Source: Gloeomargaritales cyanobacterium VI4D9
Lineage (GTDB): Bacteria > Cyanobacteriota > Cyanobacteriia > Gloeomargaritales > Gloeomargaritaceae
Direction: 5' to 3'
Length of the DNA stretch: 64,000 bases
NCBI GenBank assembly: GCA_927797885.1
Contig: OV696605.1
Span: 2,455,157-2,519,156, forward strand
The position numbers were made by a program, and so were the translations under genes. The notes under the pieces are model-generated. The model was not told where the DNA came from. It saw only the letters and a list, made by a program, of their open reading frames with translations, and made no database searches. This document shows, piece after piece, positions 8,117 through 16,703 of the stretch; within the stretch, counting starts at the first letter, position 1, and each line of letters begins with the position of its first letter.

Positions 8117-8921
8117 TCGCCAAACGCACCTTGGTTGCCAGCCCCAACTTCTGCAACAGCCACACTGTCATCCAAGTCGCATCAATCTCCCACCAGCGCA
8201 GACCGTGCCGGGCGGAATGGGGGTAGGCATGGTGGTTATTGTGCCAGCCCTCCCCGTAGGACAACAGCGCCACCCACCAACAATTCGTGGAACGGTCCCC
8301 GGACTCATGGGAACGGTAGCCAAACTGATGGGTCGCACTATTCACCAACCAGGTGCAGTGATACACCAAAACCAAGCGCACAAAAATGCCCCAAATCACC
8401 CAAGGCCAGCCCCCTAGAGCCAACAGTAACAAACCAAACGCCACCTGAATCCCCAGCATCCAATTCTGCATAAATACATAAACGGGGTCCGTATTAATAT
8501 CTTTGGTGTATTTTTCCACATCCGCATCCGCCGGAATATGGTGCAACATCCAGCCCAAATGGCTCCACCAAAACCCCCGGTTGGAATCATGGGGATCCCC
8601 CGGCTGATCCGAGTGCAGATGATGAATCCGATGCAAACCCACCCAATCAATGGGTCCCCCTTGACAGGCTAAAGTGCCACAAAAAACCAAAAAATACTCC
8701 AACCATTTGGGGGTTTGAAAACTGCGATGGGTTACCAAACGATGAAATCCCAAGGTAATGCCCAACCCGGCGGTCACCCAGTGCAGCACCAGCATCACCC
8801 CAATCGCACTCCAATTGGTCATCCCCGGCACCAAGGCGACCAGGGCACCCAAGTGAATCGCTCCCATGAAAATAATGGTTACCCAATCCAGGGGCAAACG
8901 TGTCTCTGCGGCAGTGGTCAT
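8103..8921 (-). CDS. desC: Acyl-lipid delta-9-type fatty acid desaturase
   Basis: Membrane di-iron desaturase of 272 residues with the three histidine boxes HRLVTH (residues 60-65), HRIHH (97-101) and HNNHH (about 227-231), embedded in hydrophobic segments. Spacing and the GLHRIHHLHSDQPGDPH segment match DesC-type enzymes that put the first double bond into stearoyl chains of membrane lipids. The ATG at 8921 (MTTAAETRLP) gives the usual length; an in-frame start at 8951 adds ten residues. It leads a six-gene minus-strand run that continues into DUF2499, DUF3593 and sugar genes. Confidence 0.9.
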   Translation of the reverse strand: MTTAAETRLPLDWVTIIFMGAIHLGALVALVPGMTNWSAIGVMLVLHWVTAGLGITLGFHRLVTHRSFQTPKWLEYFLVFCGTLACQGGPIDWVGLHRIHHLHSDQPGDPHDSNRGFWWSHLGWMLHHIPADADVEKYTKDINTDPVYVFMQNWMLGIQVAFGLLLLALGGWPWVIWGIFVRLVLVYHCTWLVNSATHQFGYRSHESGDRSTNCWWVALLSYGEGWHNNHHAYPHSARHGLRWWEIDATWMTVWLLQKLGLATKVRLANESS

Positions 8922-9035
8922 GAAATAAATCCTTATAGTCAACGCTCTCACCCTATCATGAAATTCCCCTTCTGTGGATTATTGCCTGGGGGGCTTATGT
9001 TAGGGTAAACTCAACCCGCCCCTTTGCCCGTGAAT

Positions 9036-10178
9036 ATGGCTCTCCTTGCGATTCAATCTGTGCTAGTTTTGTTAGTCATTTGTAGTGCAATATTTTATGT
9101 AATGATTGGGGTGGTGGTGCGCCAATTTGCCCAGGAATGTCACCAAAGTTACCCAATGGTTGATCCCGGTGGGGTTTCCCTCCTGATTCCCGTGCGGGGC
9201 TTGGATGAAGATGCGGCGACCAATTGGCATTCCTTCTGTCAACAAAATCATCCCCAATACGAGGTCATTTTTGGGGTGATGGAACCGGATGATCTAGCGG
9301 TTCCTACGCTTCAAGAGTTATTAAACAGCTATGATCATGTGCGCCTGATTTATTGTTTGGAGATTCACGGTATCAATTATCAGATTAGTAATCTCATGCA
9401 CCTGTTGGATGCTGCCCGTTATGAAACCATCGTCTTTGCCGACAGTGATATTCGGGTGACCCCGGATTATTTAACCAGTGTAACGACTCCGTTACAATTG
9501 CCCGAAATTGGTCTGGTGACCTGCGGCTATATGGATCATCATCCCCGCTTTTTGGGGGCGGCTCTGGCATCCCTGAACCGGTGTGTGGAATTTCTCCCCG
9601 CTTTTCTGCTGGGGCGAGCGTTGGACGGGGGGTTGCGGTTTGCCCTGGGGCCGACCATTGCCACCCGTAAGGAGGTGGTACGGGCGTGGGGCGGCTTAGA
9701 GCAGGTGGTGAATCGGATTGGTTCGGATTTCCACATGGGTCGTCTGGCACGCAGTGCGGGATTTCGGGTGGAATTGTCCGGCTACATCCTGGATAACTGT
9801 TGTGGGCGGGAATCCGTACCCCAGGTTTTGCAACGGGAATTGCGTTGGGCAAGAACCATTCGCCTCAATCGGGGTGCCCAATACTATGGCTTGGGGGCAA
9901 CGTTTGGGTTGATTTACGGGGGCTTGCTCCTGCTGACCACCGGGTTGGCTCCCTGGTCAGTACTGCTGGTGTTCGTCCTGTATAGCCTCCGGGTGGCCCA
10001 GGCGGGGGTAGCCATCCACACCTTCCGTTGTCCGGGGTTGTACCCCTGGTTGTGGGCATTGCCCCTGCGGGATGTGTTGAGTTTTGGGGTATGGCTGGCG
10101 GGGGCGTGGGGGCAACGGGTGTACTGGCGGGGACGGTGGTTGGTGATCCAACCGGGGGGCACGTTGCAGGCATCCTAG
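9036..10178 (+). CDS. Glycosyltransferase, ceramide glucosyltransferase/HpnI-like (GT21)
   Basis: Membrane glycosyltransferase of about 380 residues. It has an N-terminal helix (IQSVLVLLVICSAIFYV), a GT-A domain with IPVRGLDED, FADSDIRV (the DxD-like site) and the acceptor-region motif RELRWARTIR, then C-terminal membrane helices. This layout matches GT21 ceramide glucosyltransferases and the bacterial hopanoid-linked HpnI. The acceptor is therefore probably a membrane lipid. TTG (9024) and GTG (9030) are alternative starts; ATG 9036 was chosen by codon preference alone. It is divergent from desC. Confidence 0.82.
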   Translation: MALLAIQSVLVLLVICSAIFYVMIGVVVRQFAQECHQSYPMVDPGGVSLLIPVRGLDEDAATNWHSFCQQNHPQYEVIFGVMEPDDLAVPTLQELLNSYDHVRLIYCLEIHGINYQISNLMHLLDAARYETIVFADSDIRVTPDYLTSVTTPLQLPEIGLVTCGYMDHHPRFLGAALASLNRCVEFLPAFLLGRALDGGLRFALGPTIATRKEVVRAWGGLEQVVNRIGSDFHMGRLARSAGFRVELSGYILDNCCGRESVPQVLQRELRWARTIRLNRGAQYYGLGATFGLIYGGLLLLTTGLAPWSVLLVFVLYSLRVAQAGVAIHTFRCPGLYPWLWALPLRDVLSFGVWLAGAWGQRVYWRGRWLVIQPGGTLQAS

Positions 10179-10262
10179 CTGGCGAAGCGCTTGGAGGGTC
10201 GGAAAACCTACCTCCCTGACAGTCCTTGTCCCTCTTCCTTGAGCATTGCAAAGATGGCACTA

Positions 10263-10361
10263 CAGCAACCCTACTTGATTGACAAACAGAAATTCCCTAG
10301 AACCAAGGATGGGGGTGGTGCCCCTGCGACCCTCTGTTCCATTCTCATTTAGGACCGCTAT
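10263..10361. repeat. MITE-B copy
   Basis: Left end TACAGCAACCCTACTTGATT, then the AGAACCAAGG core with GGTGCCCCTGCGACC, right end TTCTCATTTAGGACCGCTAT. The ends are imperfect versions of TATAGCAATCC and its complement. The rest of the 10179-10511 gap shows nothing recognisable. Confidence 0.75.
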
Positions 10362-10511
10362 GGCTGATTTTTTAGGTATTGTTACTCCAGCAGGTATCCT
10401 TTGCTTATTGATAATTAGTTTCAAAAGTTCGGTCTTTTGGTTATAATAATTGTCATTAGCTTCCCTCAACAGGGAGCTTTGAGTCAGAACACGGAGGGGC
10501 ACACAAAATTT

Positions 10512-10745
10512 ATGGGGATACCTGCACAGGAAGTAGAAGGATTGTTGTGTGGTGGGCAACGCTGGCTTATTTATTGGCGGTTACAGGAATTGGGGATTTC
10601 CTGTCGTTGTGCGCCCCATCAGGCACTAGAAATTGACGTAGAATCCCCGCTGGCCGCCCTTTTGGTGTGGAGTGTGGCAACCCAGGTGGTGACACCCCGA
10701 TCCGAGCAGGTGGCGTGGCTGGAACGCTGTTGGCAGTTAGGGTGA
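10512..10745 (+). CDS. Small conserved-looking cyanobacterial protein
   Basis: A 77-residue protein starting MGIPAQEVEGLLCGGQRW and containing a Cys pair (GISCRC). The ATG at 10512 is preferred because the longer frame from 10437 runs through poorly conserved-looking intergenic sequence. I recall similar short proteins of unknown function in other cyanobacteria but cannot name the family. Its end overlaps the convergent TPR gene by nine bases. Confidence 0.6.
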   Translation: MGIPAQEVEGLLCGGQRWLIYWRLQELGISCRCAPHQALEIDVESPLAALLVWSVATQVVTPRSEQVAWLERCWQLG

Positions 10746-11528
10746 ACGGGTGGGGGTGGGGCTAGGTTGGGTGGCTTCAGCGGTTAAGCGTTTCAGTTCA
10801 TCCCGGTGTTCGGGGGGGGCAAGTTCGGCGGCTTTGGCAAATAGGGGTTGGGCTTCCTTGGTTTTGCCGAGGGCGTTGAGGGTTTGGGCTTTGGCAAAGA
10901 CGGGTCGGAAATCCTGGGGATTTTGTTTGATCAATTGATCCAAAAGTGCCAAAGCGGGGGGCACTTTCCCCTGGGCAAGGTATATCCGCGCCATCTGAAT
11001 TTGAATGCCTGTAACATCCGCTGTTCCCGGTTTAACTTTCACGAGCGACTGTTGGACGATGGATTCGGCGAGGGCAGGGCGTTCCAACTGCACCAACAAG
11101 TCCGTTACCCCCACCAGTGCCAGGAGATTCCCCGGCTGACGTTGGAGAAATTGCCGATAGGTGCTGACGGCGGCTTCCTTGTCCCCCAATTCCACTTGGG
11201 TTTGTGCCAAAAGGATATGATATTCGGCGACATCGGGGTGATTTTTCGCCAGCCGAGCCAGCAGGGGTAAAGCGCCTTTGAGGTCTTTTTGTTGCAGGCG
11301 AATTTCTAATAGGGAACGCAGGGCATAAATGTTGTCCGGGTCTTTGGCTAAAACCAGTTCAAATCCTTTGGCTTCGCTCACCCGTTCATCCTGCTGGGGG
11401 CTGGGGGTGGGAGTCGCAGATGGGGGGAGCAAATTGGCAACAAATGGCAATACGGATAAGCCCAAAAACGCCGCCCCACCGACAACCATCACGAATTTGA
11501 GCCAGGGACGCTGGGTGCTGGCAGACAT
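10737..11528 (-). CDS. Membrane-anchored TPR-repeat protein
   Basis: A 263-residue protein with one N-terminal membrane segment (about residues 12-31) and a Pro/Ser linker (PPSATPTPSPQQ). At least four tetratricopeptide repeats follow (for example FELVLAKDPDNIYALRSLL and LALLDQLIKQNPQDFRPVFA), and the tail is Pro/Thr-rich. TPR arrays are protein-interaction scaffolds, so it may tether an assembly or quality-control partner at a membrane. The partner is unknown. It is single and convergent with the small gene at 10512. Confidence 0.85.
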   Translation of the reverse strand: MSASTQRPWLKFVMVVGGAAFLGLSVLPFVANLLPPSATPTPSPQQDERVSEAKGFELVLAKDPDNIYALRSLLEIRLQQKDLKGALPLLARLAKNHPDVAEYHILLAQTQVELGDKEAAVSTYRQFLQRQPGNLLALVGVTDLLVQLERPALAESIVQQSLVKVKPGTADVTGIQIQMARIYLAQGKVPPALALLDQLIKQNPQDFRPVFAKAQTLNALGKTKEAQPLFAKAAELAPPEHRDELKRLTAEATQPSPTPTRSP

Positions 11529-11587
11529 GACTTGTACTCACGTTGAATGCTCTTTCAGCATACCAGAATTAGCACCATTGGTACTGA

Positions 11588-11675
11588 TATGGCAATCTTA
11601 AATGATCTATGCTGTGTGAATCGCAAGGTTACTGAGAACCAAAGACGGGGCGGTGCCCTGCGACCCCTGTTCTAA
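11588..11675. repeat. MITE-B-like element, truncated
   Basis: Starts TATGGCAATCTTAAATGATC, runs into the AGAACCAAAGACGGGGCGGT core and is cut by the start of the next MITE-B at 11676. The same left arm recurs at 29732, where it is interrupted by a MITE-C. Confidence 0.6.
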
Positions 11676-11796
11676 TATAGCAATTCTACTTGATTACCAA
11701 ACAGAAATTCCTGAGAACTAAATACGGGGCGGTGCCCTGTGACCATTAACTTTTTAAGTATAAAATTTTACTTACAATTCAAATGCAATTGCTACA
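11676..11796. repeat. MITE-B copy with long right arm
   Basis: Left end TATAGCAATTCTACTTGATT, core with CGGGGCGGTGCCCTGTGACC, then an A+T-rich arm (TTAAGTATAAAATTTTACTT) ending CAATTGCTACAG. Reverse-complementing this end gives a degraded copy of the left end. The same long arm occurs at 1-45 and 29930-29975. Confidence 0.65.
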
Positions 11797-11850
11797 GCAG
11801 GAATAACTATGTTTTGGAGAAAACTAGGGCGATGGGTTTGGGGCATTTGG

Positions 11851-12303
11851 CTATGAATTTATCGTTTTTTCTCCTGGTAAATACAGCGGTTCCTCAAAAA
11901 TTTGCACTGTAGAAAAGGGGCAATCTGGGGGGAGTTGCTCCAAGGTGAGAGGGGTTTCCCGGTCAACTAAATCTAGCCCCTGTTGATAACCTAGAGTAAT
12001 CGCTTCATCTAAGTAAGGCTTGAGACTGGGATTTTCCTGAAGATGGCGGTGAATTTCCCGGCGTTGTTCCCGGATGGTGGCTCGCCAACTTTTGCACCGT
12101 CCTGCCGGTTGGTAGTGCCATTTGAGTAAATGCCCCAAGAGGATGCCCAAGCGGTTTCGGAGTTCCTGGCGTTGTTGTTTGCCCAAGGATTCGATTTCTT
12201 CCCGTAAATTTTCCCGGTCAAGTAATTCTAATTTGCCCAAGCGTAGATATTCCGCCTGTTGTTGCGTCCATTGGTAAAAATCCTGCTCGTAAAGGGATGA
12301 CAT
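11851..12303 (-). CDS. DUF29 family protein
   Basis: A 150-residue protein with the DUF29 signature: YEQDFYQWTQQQAEYLR at the start, ENLREEIESLGKQQRQEL, then LLGHLLKWHYQP and a Trp/Arg-rich segment (SWRATIREQRREI). DUF29 proteins are mostly helical, very common in cyanobacteria, often in several copies, and of unknown function. It stands alone between MITE-B copies and yggT. Confidence 0.9.
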   Translation of the reverse strand: MSSLYEQDFYQWTQQQAEYLRLGKLELLDRENLREEIESLGKQQRQELRNRLGILLGHLLKWHYQPAGRCKSWRATIREQRREIHRHLQENPSLKPYLDEAITLGYQQGLDLVDRETPLTLEQLPPDCPFSTVQIFEEPLYLPGEKTINS

Positions 12304-12406
12304 GGTTAGGAATCAGTTCATGCGCTCGAATTTTATTTTAACTGGGGGAAATTTTTTAGGCGGGGACGGTTATGATAAGAATGGTCAACGGTTGGGGGTT
12401 TGATCC

Positions 12407-12700
12407 ATGTCCAGCACTGTGCCGTTATTACTCCAAGGTGCCATTAGTTTTATTAATATCTACTTGGTGTTGTTGGTCATCCGGGTATTGCTGAGTTGGT
12501 TTCCTTCGATTAACTGGTACAACCAACCCTGGTTGACCCTGAGCCAACTGACTGACCCCTATTTGAATCTGTTTCGTTCGATTATTCCGCCCTTGGGGGG
12601 CATTGATTTTTCCCCGATTTTGGCGTTTCTCCTGCTCCAATTTTTAGCCACTTTATTTACCCAATTGGCGGGGGGTGCCGGTGCCTCCTTCGGGTTCTAG
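12407..12700 (+). CDS. YggT family membrane protein
   Basis: A 97-residue protein with two hydrophobic segments around a conserved centre (VIRVLLSWFPSINW, LTDPYLNLFRSIIPPLGGIDFSPI), diagnostic of YggT/YlmG. Plastid and cyanobacterial YlmG homologues are linked to nucleoid distribution and cytochrome b6 maturation; bacterial YggT to osmotic and division phenotypes. The role here is not settled by sequence. The DUF3611 gene overlaps its last 26 bases in another frame. Confidence 0.9.
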   Translation: MSSTVPLLLQGAISFINIYLVLLVIRVLLSWFPSINWYNQPWLTLSQLTDPYLNLFRSIIPPLGGIDFSPILAFLLLQFLATLFTQLAGGAGASFGF

Positions 12701-13226
12701 TCGCCTCCAAGCCGCCCGGACGCTCAAACGAGCCAGTTGGGTGGGCTTTTGGGTACAGGTGGTGTTGGGGGTAGTGGCTCTCCTCATCCTGTTGTTTGCC
12801 CTTTTGCAACGGCGGATCAACTTGCAAAGCGGCACGGGGTTGACCCTGGGGTTGCTGGGAATTGGTTCTCTGGGACTGGGCACCTGGCTCAAGTACCAAA
12901 GTGTGGATTTGGCACGCCGGTTGGCGGAGATGGAATGGGAGCATCGTCCCCGCAAGGAAGGCGTATTGAACCACCTGTGCCTGGAAATGGGCGTGGCTTT
13001 GGTGGGGATGTTGGCGACCCTGCTGGGCAGTTTCGTGGTGATTGGCAGTTTATTTGCTAAGGCATTGTTAGTTCCCCAAGGTACCCTTGCCCTTGCCAGT
13101 CAGCCGGTGGATGCCCTGGATATTTTGGTGGTACAGGGGTTACTCAATACGATTGCCGCCCATTTTGCGGGACTGGTGACGACCCTCTGGCCCCTGTGGC
13201 AGATTACTCGGGCTGAAGCAAACTGA
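12675..13226 (+). CDS. DUF3611 membrane protein
   Basis: A 183-residue protein with four hydrophobic segments (about residues 22-45, 52-70, 101-127 and 140-165), starting at a GTG inside the end of yggT. The order of segments and motifs such as TLKRASWVGFWVQ and LATLLGSFVVIGSLFAKA fit DUF3611, found in cyanobacteria and plant plastids, function unknown. Overlap with yggT implies coupled translation. Its end overlaps the convergent DUF2237 gene by 23 bases. Confidence 0.82.
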   Translation: MPVPPSGSSRLQAARTLKRASWVGFWVQVVLGVVALLILLFALLQRRINLQSGTGLTLGLLGIGSLGLGTWLKYQSVDLARRLAEMEWEHRPRKEGVLNHLCLEMGVALVGMLATLLGSFVVIGSLFAKALLVPQGTLALASQPVDALDILVVQGLLNTIAAHFAGLVTTLWPLWQITRAEAN

Positions 13227-13584
13227 GGCTGTATTCTTGCAGTACGGCGAGTGGGATCAATTCCAAGGTTTTGGCGTGGGTTGCCGTCAGGATCACCGGC
13301 GGTGCCACCCCGGAGCGGCGGGCTTCCTCCCAACGGCTCGCACACAGACACCAACGATCCCCAGGCTTCAATCCCGGAAATTGGTATTGGGGTGCTGGGG
13401 TGAGCAGGTCGTTGCCCCGTTGCTTGCTGAACTGGAGAAATTCCGCCGTCACCTGAGCACACACCGTATGTACCCCCAGGTCCGTAGCGCCGGTTTCACA
13501 GTAGCCGTTGCGATAAAAGCCGGTCAACGGGGCACGGCAACACAGTTGTAACGGGGTACCCAAAACATTCAAGGCTTCACTCAT
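13204..13584 (-). CDS. DUF2237 family protein
   Basis: A 126-residue protein matching DUF2237: LNVLGTPLQLCCRAPLTGFYRNGYC at the start (two Cys clusters), then GVHTVCAQVTAEFLQFS and GDRWCLCASRWEEA with a central Cys/Trp cluster. Function is unknown; Cys and His spacing hints at metal or redox binding. The ATG at 13584 begins right before the conserved LNVLG block; a longer frame from 13614 adds ten residues. Confidence 0.88.
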   Translation of the reverse strand: MSEALNVLGTPLQLCCRAPLTGFYRNGYCETGATDLGVHTVCAQVTAEFLQFSKQRGNDLLTPAPQYQFPGLKPGDRWCLCASRWEEARRSGVAPPVILTATHAKTLELIPLAVLQEYSLSLLQPE

Positions 13585-13618
13585 AAATTCATCAATTTGG
13601 GAAGGGACGACCAATCAT

Positions 13619-14443
13619 TTACAGCCTATTGTACTGGGAATCCGCAGGCACCACATCCGGTAAATTGCGCCGCCAATAATATAACCAGAGCAAGCCCCCG
13701 ATCCCTACCGCCAAACCGACCACACTCATCACCTGGGCAATGCGAAAAGAGCCGAACATCAGGCTATCCGTGCGGAGTCCTTCAATGAAAAAACGTCCGA
13801 CACTGTAGGTACAAAAATAGACCAAAGTTAAAGTACCGGGGCGCAGGCGAGGGTAACGAAAAAATAAGTTTAAGAGCAAAACCAACACCAATAAATTCCA
13901 GAGGGATTCATACAAAAAAGTGGGATGGAAATACTCAAATTGACGGAGTTCTAGGGGACGATTTTCCAAGGGAATATAAAGTTTCCAGGGTAGATCAGTG
14001 GGCACCCCAAAGGCTTCCGAATTAAAAAAATTACCCCACCGCCCGATCATTTGCCCCAAGGCTAAGGAAGGCACCAACACATCAGTCAATGCCCAGAGGG
14101 AAACCTTTTGCCGTCGTGCATAGAACCAAGTAGTCGCCAAACCCGCCAAAATTGCCCCATGAATCGCCAGCCCCCCGTGCCAAAGAGCGAAAATTTCCCA
14201 GGGATTTTGCTGATAGTACGACCACTGAAACAGGACATAATATAGCCGACCACCCAGCAGGGCAAAAATAAATAATGCCAATGCTAAATCAGCGATTAAA
14301 TTTGGGTCAATCTGGCGTTTTTTGGCTAAAAATTGGGATAAATTCAACCCTAGCAGTACCGATATAGCGATTAATAACCCATACCAGCGCAGGGCGAACG
14401 AGCCAAGTTGCCAGATAATCGGGCCGGGAGAAGTAAAGACCAT
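13619..14443 (-). CDS. lgt: Prolipoprotein diacylglyceryl transferase
   Basis: Integral membrane enzyme (274 residues) that transfers diacylglycerol from phosphatidylglycerol to the lipobox Cys of prelipoproteins, the first step of lipoprotein maturation. Seven hydrophobic helices, the HGGLAIHG motif and the signature [13 protein letters not shown] are present. The ATG at 14443 (MVFTSPGP) lies one base after the stop codon of the coiled-coil gene at 14445, which supports it over a longer frame to 14548 and suggests cotranscription with the coiled-coil pair. Confidence 0.92.
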   Translation of the reverse strand: MVFTSPGPIIWQLGSFALRWYGLLIAISVLLGLNLSQFLAKKRQIDPNLIADLALALFIFALLGGRLYYVLFQWSYYQQNPWEIFALWHGGLAIHGAILAGLATTWFYARRQKVSLWALTDVLVPSLALGQMIGRWGNFFNSEAFGVPTDLPWKLYIPLENRPLELRQFEYFHPTFLYESLWNLLVLVLLLNLFFRYPRLRPGTLTLVYFCTYSVGRFFIEGLRTDSLMFGSFRIAQVMSVVGLAVGIGGLLWLYYWRRNLPDVVPADSQYNRL

Positions 14444-14444
14444 T

Positions 14445-14804
14445 TTAGTTACCCCCCTGATGCCCGTTGGGGTAGTTGCGGGTGAGGACATCCAAAAGTA
14501 AACGCACATCCGCTTGCATGGTACGGGTATCTTGACGCAATTCTTCAATAGAACTTTGTTGTTGCATGATAATTTGCATCATCATCGCTTGCCCCTCCCG
14601 CAGTTCTCGAATCGCCTCCGTATTTGCCTCAACTTTAGCTTCCAACCGAGTAATTGCCTCAGCATTAGCCTCGACCTTGGCTTCCAACCGGCTAATCGCC
14701 TCAGCATTGGCTTGGGTTTGAACGTGTAACTGGCTGATTGCCTCAGTGTTGGCTTGGGTTTGGTCAGCCAAGCGATCCAACATTTCGTCATTCCAGCGTG
14801 CCAT
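14445..14804 (-). CDS. Coiled-coil repeat protein, copy 1
   Basis: A 119-residue hydrophilic protein, probably one long coiled coil. After [15 protein letters not shown] come tandem 14-residue units of the form [14 protein letters not shown] (two heptads each), then a Met/Gln-rich stretch ([15 protein letters not shown]) and a helical tail ending NYPNGHQ. It is almost identical to the neighbouring copy at 14835-15173, differing mainly by one extra heptad. Lgt follows one base after its stop. I do not know its function; oligomerising or scaffolding is the structural guess. Confidence 0.7.
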   Translation of the reverse strand: MARWNDEMLDRLADQTQANTEAISQLHVQTQANAEAISRLEAKVEANAEAITRLEAKVEANTEAIRELREGQAMMMQIIMQQQSSIEELRQDTRTMQADVRLLLDVLTRNYPNGHQGGN

Positions 14805-14834
14805 AGGGTTAACTCCAATGATGATTTCTACCTA

Positions 14835-15173
14835 CTAATTTACCCCTTGATGACCATTGGGATAATTGCGGGTGAGGACATCCAAAAGTAAACGCACATC
14901 CGCTTGCATGGTACGGGTATCTTGACGTAATTCTTCAATAGAACTTTGTTGTTGCATGATAATTTGCATCATCATCGCTTGCCCCTCACGCAGTTCGGAT
15001 ACTTGCGCTTCCAACCGAGTAATTGCCTCAGCATTGGCCTCAACTTTAGCTTCCAACCGGCTAATCGCCTCAGCATTGGCTTGGGTTTGAACGTGTAACT
15101 GGCTGATTGCCTCAGTGTTGGCTTGGGTTTGGTCAGCCAAGCGATCCAACATTTCGTCATTCCAGCGTGCCAT
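14835..15173 (-). CDS. Coiled-coil repeat protein, copy 2
   Basis: A 112-residue near-duplicate of the gene at 14445-14804, one heptad shorter in the repeat region ([21 protein letters not shown] then SELREGQ). The 30-base spacer carrying GGTTAACTCCAATGATG upstream of each start is also duplicated, so the unit of duplication is gene plus leader, about 370 bases. A third, nearly deleted copy lies upstream at 15204-15231. Confidence 0.7.
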   Translation of the reverse strand: MARWNDEMLDRLADQTQANTEAISQLHVQTQANAEAISRLEAKVEANAEAITRLEAQVSELREGQAMMMQIIMQQQSSIEELRQDTRTMQADVRLLLDVLTRNYPNGHQGVN

Positions 15174-15203
15174 AGGGTTAACTCCAATGATGATTTCTAC
15201 CTA

Positions 15204-15231
15204 CTAATTTACCCCTTGATGACTATGGGAA
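15204..15231 (-). pseudogene. 3' remnant of a third coiled-coil gene copy
   Basis: CTACTAATTTACCCCTTGAT continues the duplicated spacer and encodes the final codons of a third copy (HQGVN then stop). After about eight codons the sequence switches to the TATAGC end of a MITE-B at 15232. The rest of the copy is gone. Confidence 0.7.
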
Positions 15232-15371
15232 TATAGCAATTCTACTTGTTAGCCTGCGTATCAGAGGTGTTTAACGAACAGGATTCCCTAGAAACAAGTA
15301 CGGGAATAGTACCCCTGTGACCCCTGTTTGGATAAAGCGTGGCGCAACGATACTCAGTTAGAATTGCCCTA
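15232..15371. repeat. MITE-B copy with diverged interior
   Basis: Left end TATAGCAATTCTACTTG, right end TTAGAATTGCCCTA, with a decayed core (ACGGGAATAGTACCCCTGTG). It cuts off the third coiled-coil gene copy. Confidence 0.65.
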
Positions 15372-15418
15372 ATTTTTTTGGCGTTGCTAAATCTGGGTAG
15401 GATTGCTAAAAATCTTAA

Positions 15419-15538
15419 GGGCATCTCTATTTATTTGAACCGATGAAAAATCCCATCCTTGGCATGCCCATATTACCCAGAACCAAGGGCGGGGGGTGCC
15501 CCCCTGCGACCGCCAATTTACAATTTATAGAGGTGCCC
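15419..15538. repeat. MITE-A copy with core, 120 bp
   Basis: Starts GGGCATCTCTATTTATTTG, contains the core AGAACCAAGGGCGGGGGGTG, and ends CAATTTATAGAGGTGCCC. The flanks (TTAA, TAGA) do not form a clear target duplication. From 15539 to the TAXI stop at 15744 I see no feature. Confidence 0.75.
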
Positions 15539-15743
15539 TAGAAAAAATTATCACCCTAAATCTGGGAGAGCCGGAATTTCTGTCCCTCCCCAACTACTCC
15601 ATCTGAAAAGCCCTTTAGTTTCTGGTAGCCATCCTGGCGTACTCCATTACAAACCCATTTGCAATTGCATTTACAACAATAGCTTCACCCAACCCCTTGA
15701 TCGCCGGGGAAAAGCGACAACTTATTTGCTAGTTAAAAATAGA

Positions 15744-16703
15744 TTAACGCCGCTGGTTTTCCCCTAGGTATTGACGCACGCCGGGGTGGTAATTTAAGTC
15801 GGTGAGAAATGGATTTTGTTGCGCATCCAAGGTGAATAAGGCCCAAAAAGGGTCGGCTTGCCGAAGCGTTGCCTGTTGTTCATACAGTGTACGGGCAAGG
15901 CGATACACCAGGGGTTGCTCCAGGGAACGGCGGGCAAATAGACAGGAATAGGTGGCCAAGGCGGTCACGGTGCGGGGTTGCCAGGGATAGGTACCGGCAG
16001 GCACCCGGGTGGGACGATAGAGTGCCGCCGCTTCAGGGAAAATTTTTTGGCCTTGTTTCAAAGCCTCTTGCCCCACCGGCAGGAGTTGAATCTTGGCCTG
16101 AGCTGAGATGCCTTTGAGGGTGGGCGACCCCGCCGCGCTGGTGACAAACACCGCATCCAGTTTACCGGCTAACAAATCCTGAATCTGTTGGCGCACTTCC
16201 CCGGTGATCAGCCGCTCCCGGGTAACATCCAAATCCGCCATTTGGAGCATCAATAACGCACTTACATAGGTGCCGGAATCCTGCGGGCCAACCCCAATCC
16301 TTTTGCCGCTTAAATTCGCTAGGGACTTGACCCCTGGGCGGGTAAGAAGATGCACCACTTCCTGATTGACTGGGCCGATGACGGTCAAGTTTTCGGCTAA
16401 GGCTCGTTCCTTACCCCCCAAATTCTTGAACAGGATAAAGGCATCTTTTTGGGCAAAGGCTAAATCCCCCTGCCCCTTGGCTAATTGTTCCAGATTGAAC
16501 ATGGAACCCGGCGATTCCTTGAGGGTGAGGTTAAATCCCTGGGGTTGTAGGACTTTTTGCAGAGACTTTCCCGCCCGTTCGTACACACTGCCGGGGCGAG
16601 CGGTGAACAGGGTTAACGGGGTCGCCGCCAGTGCCGGTAATCCAATGAGCCAACTGCCCAGTAAGCCCGCAACGCCCCACCCCCAAAGTTCCCGTCGTTT
16701 CAT
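15744..16703 (-). CDS. TAXI-family TRAP substrate-binding protein
   Basis: A 319-residue exported solute-binding protein. It has a signal peptide ([21 protein letters not shown] to about residue 27), then the TAXI-type fold with [33 protein letters not shown] and a C-terminal [15 protein letters not shown] proteins feed TRAP transporters in many bacteria, but no TRAP membrane gene is in view, so it may pair with a distant transporter or act as a sensor subunit. Its ATG overlaps the chlI stop by four bases. Confidence 0.83.
   Translation of the reverse strand: MKRRELWGWGVAGLLGSWLIGLPALAATPLTLFTARPGSVYERAGKSLQKVLQPQGFNLTLKESPGSMFNLEQLAKGQGDLAFAQKDAFILFKNLGGKERALAENLTVIGPVNQEVVHLLTRPGVKSLANLSGKRIGVGPQDSGTYVSALLMLQMADLDVTRERLITGEVRQQIQDLLAGKLDAVFVTSAAGSPTLKGISAQAKIQLLPVGQEALKQGQKIFPEAAALYRPTRVPAGTYPWQPRTVTALATYSCLFARRSLEQPLVYRLARTLYEQQATLRQADPFWALFTLDAQQNPFLTDLNYHPGVRQYLGENQRR

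Noticed and set aside
11812-11856. A 14-codon Trp-rich frame (MFWRKLGRWVWGIWL) next to a MITE-B
   Set aside because: Too short to support, with no family match and only a weak ribosome site; it could be a chance frame.
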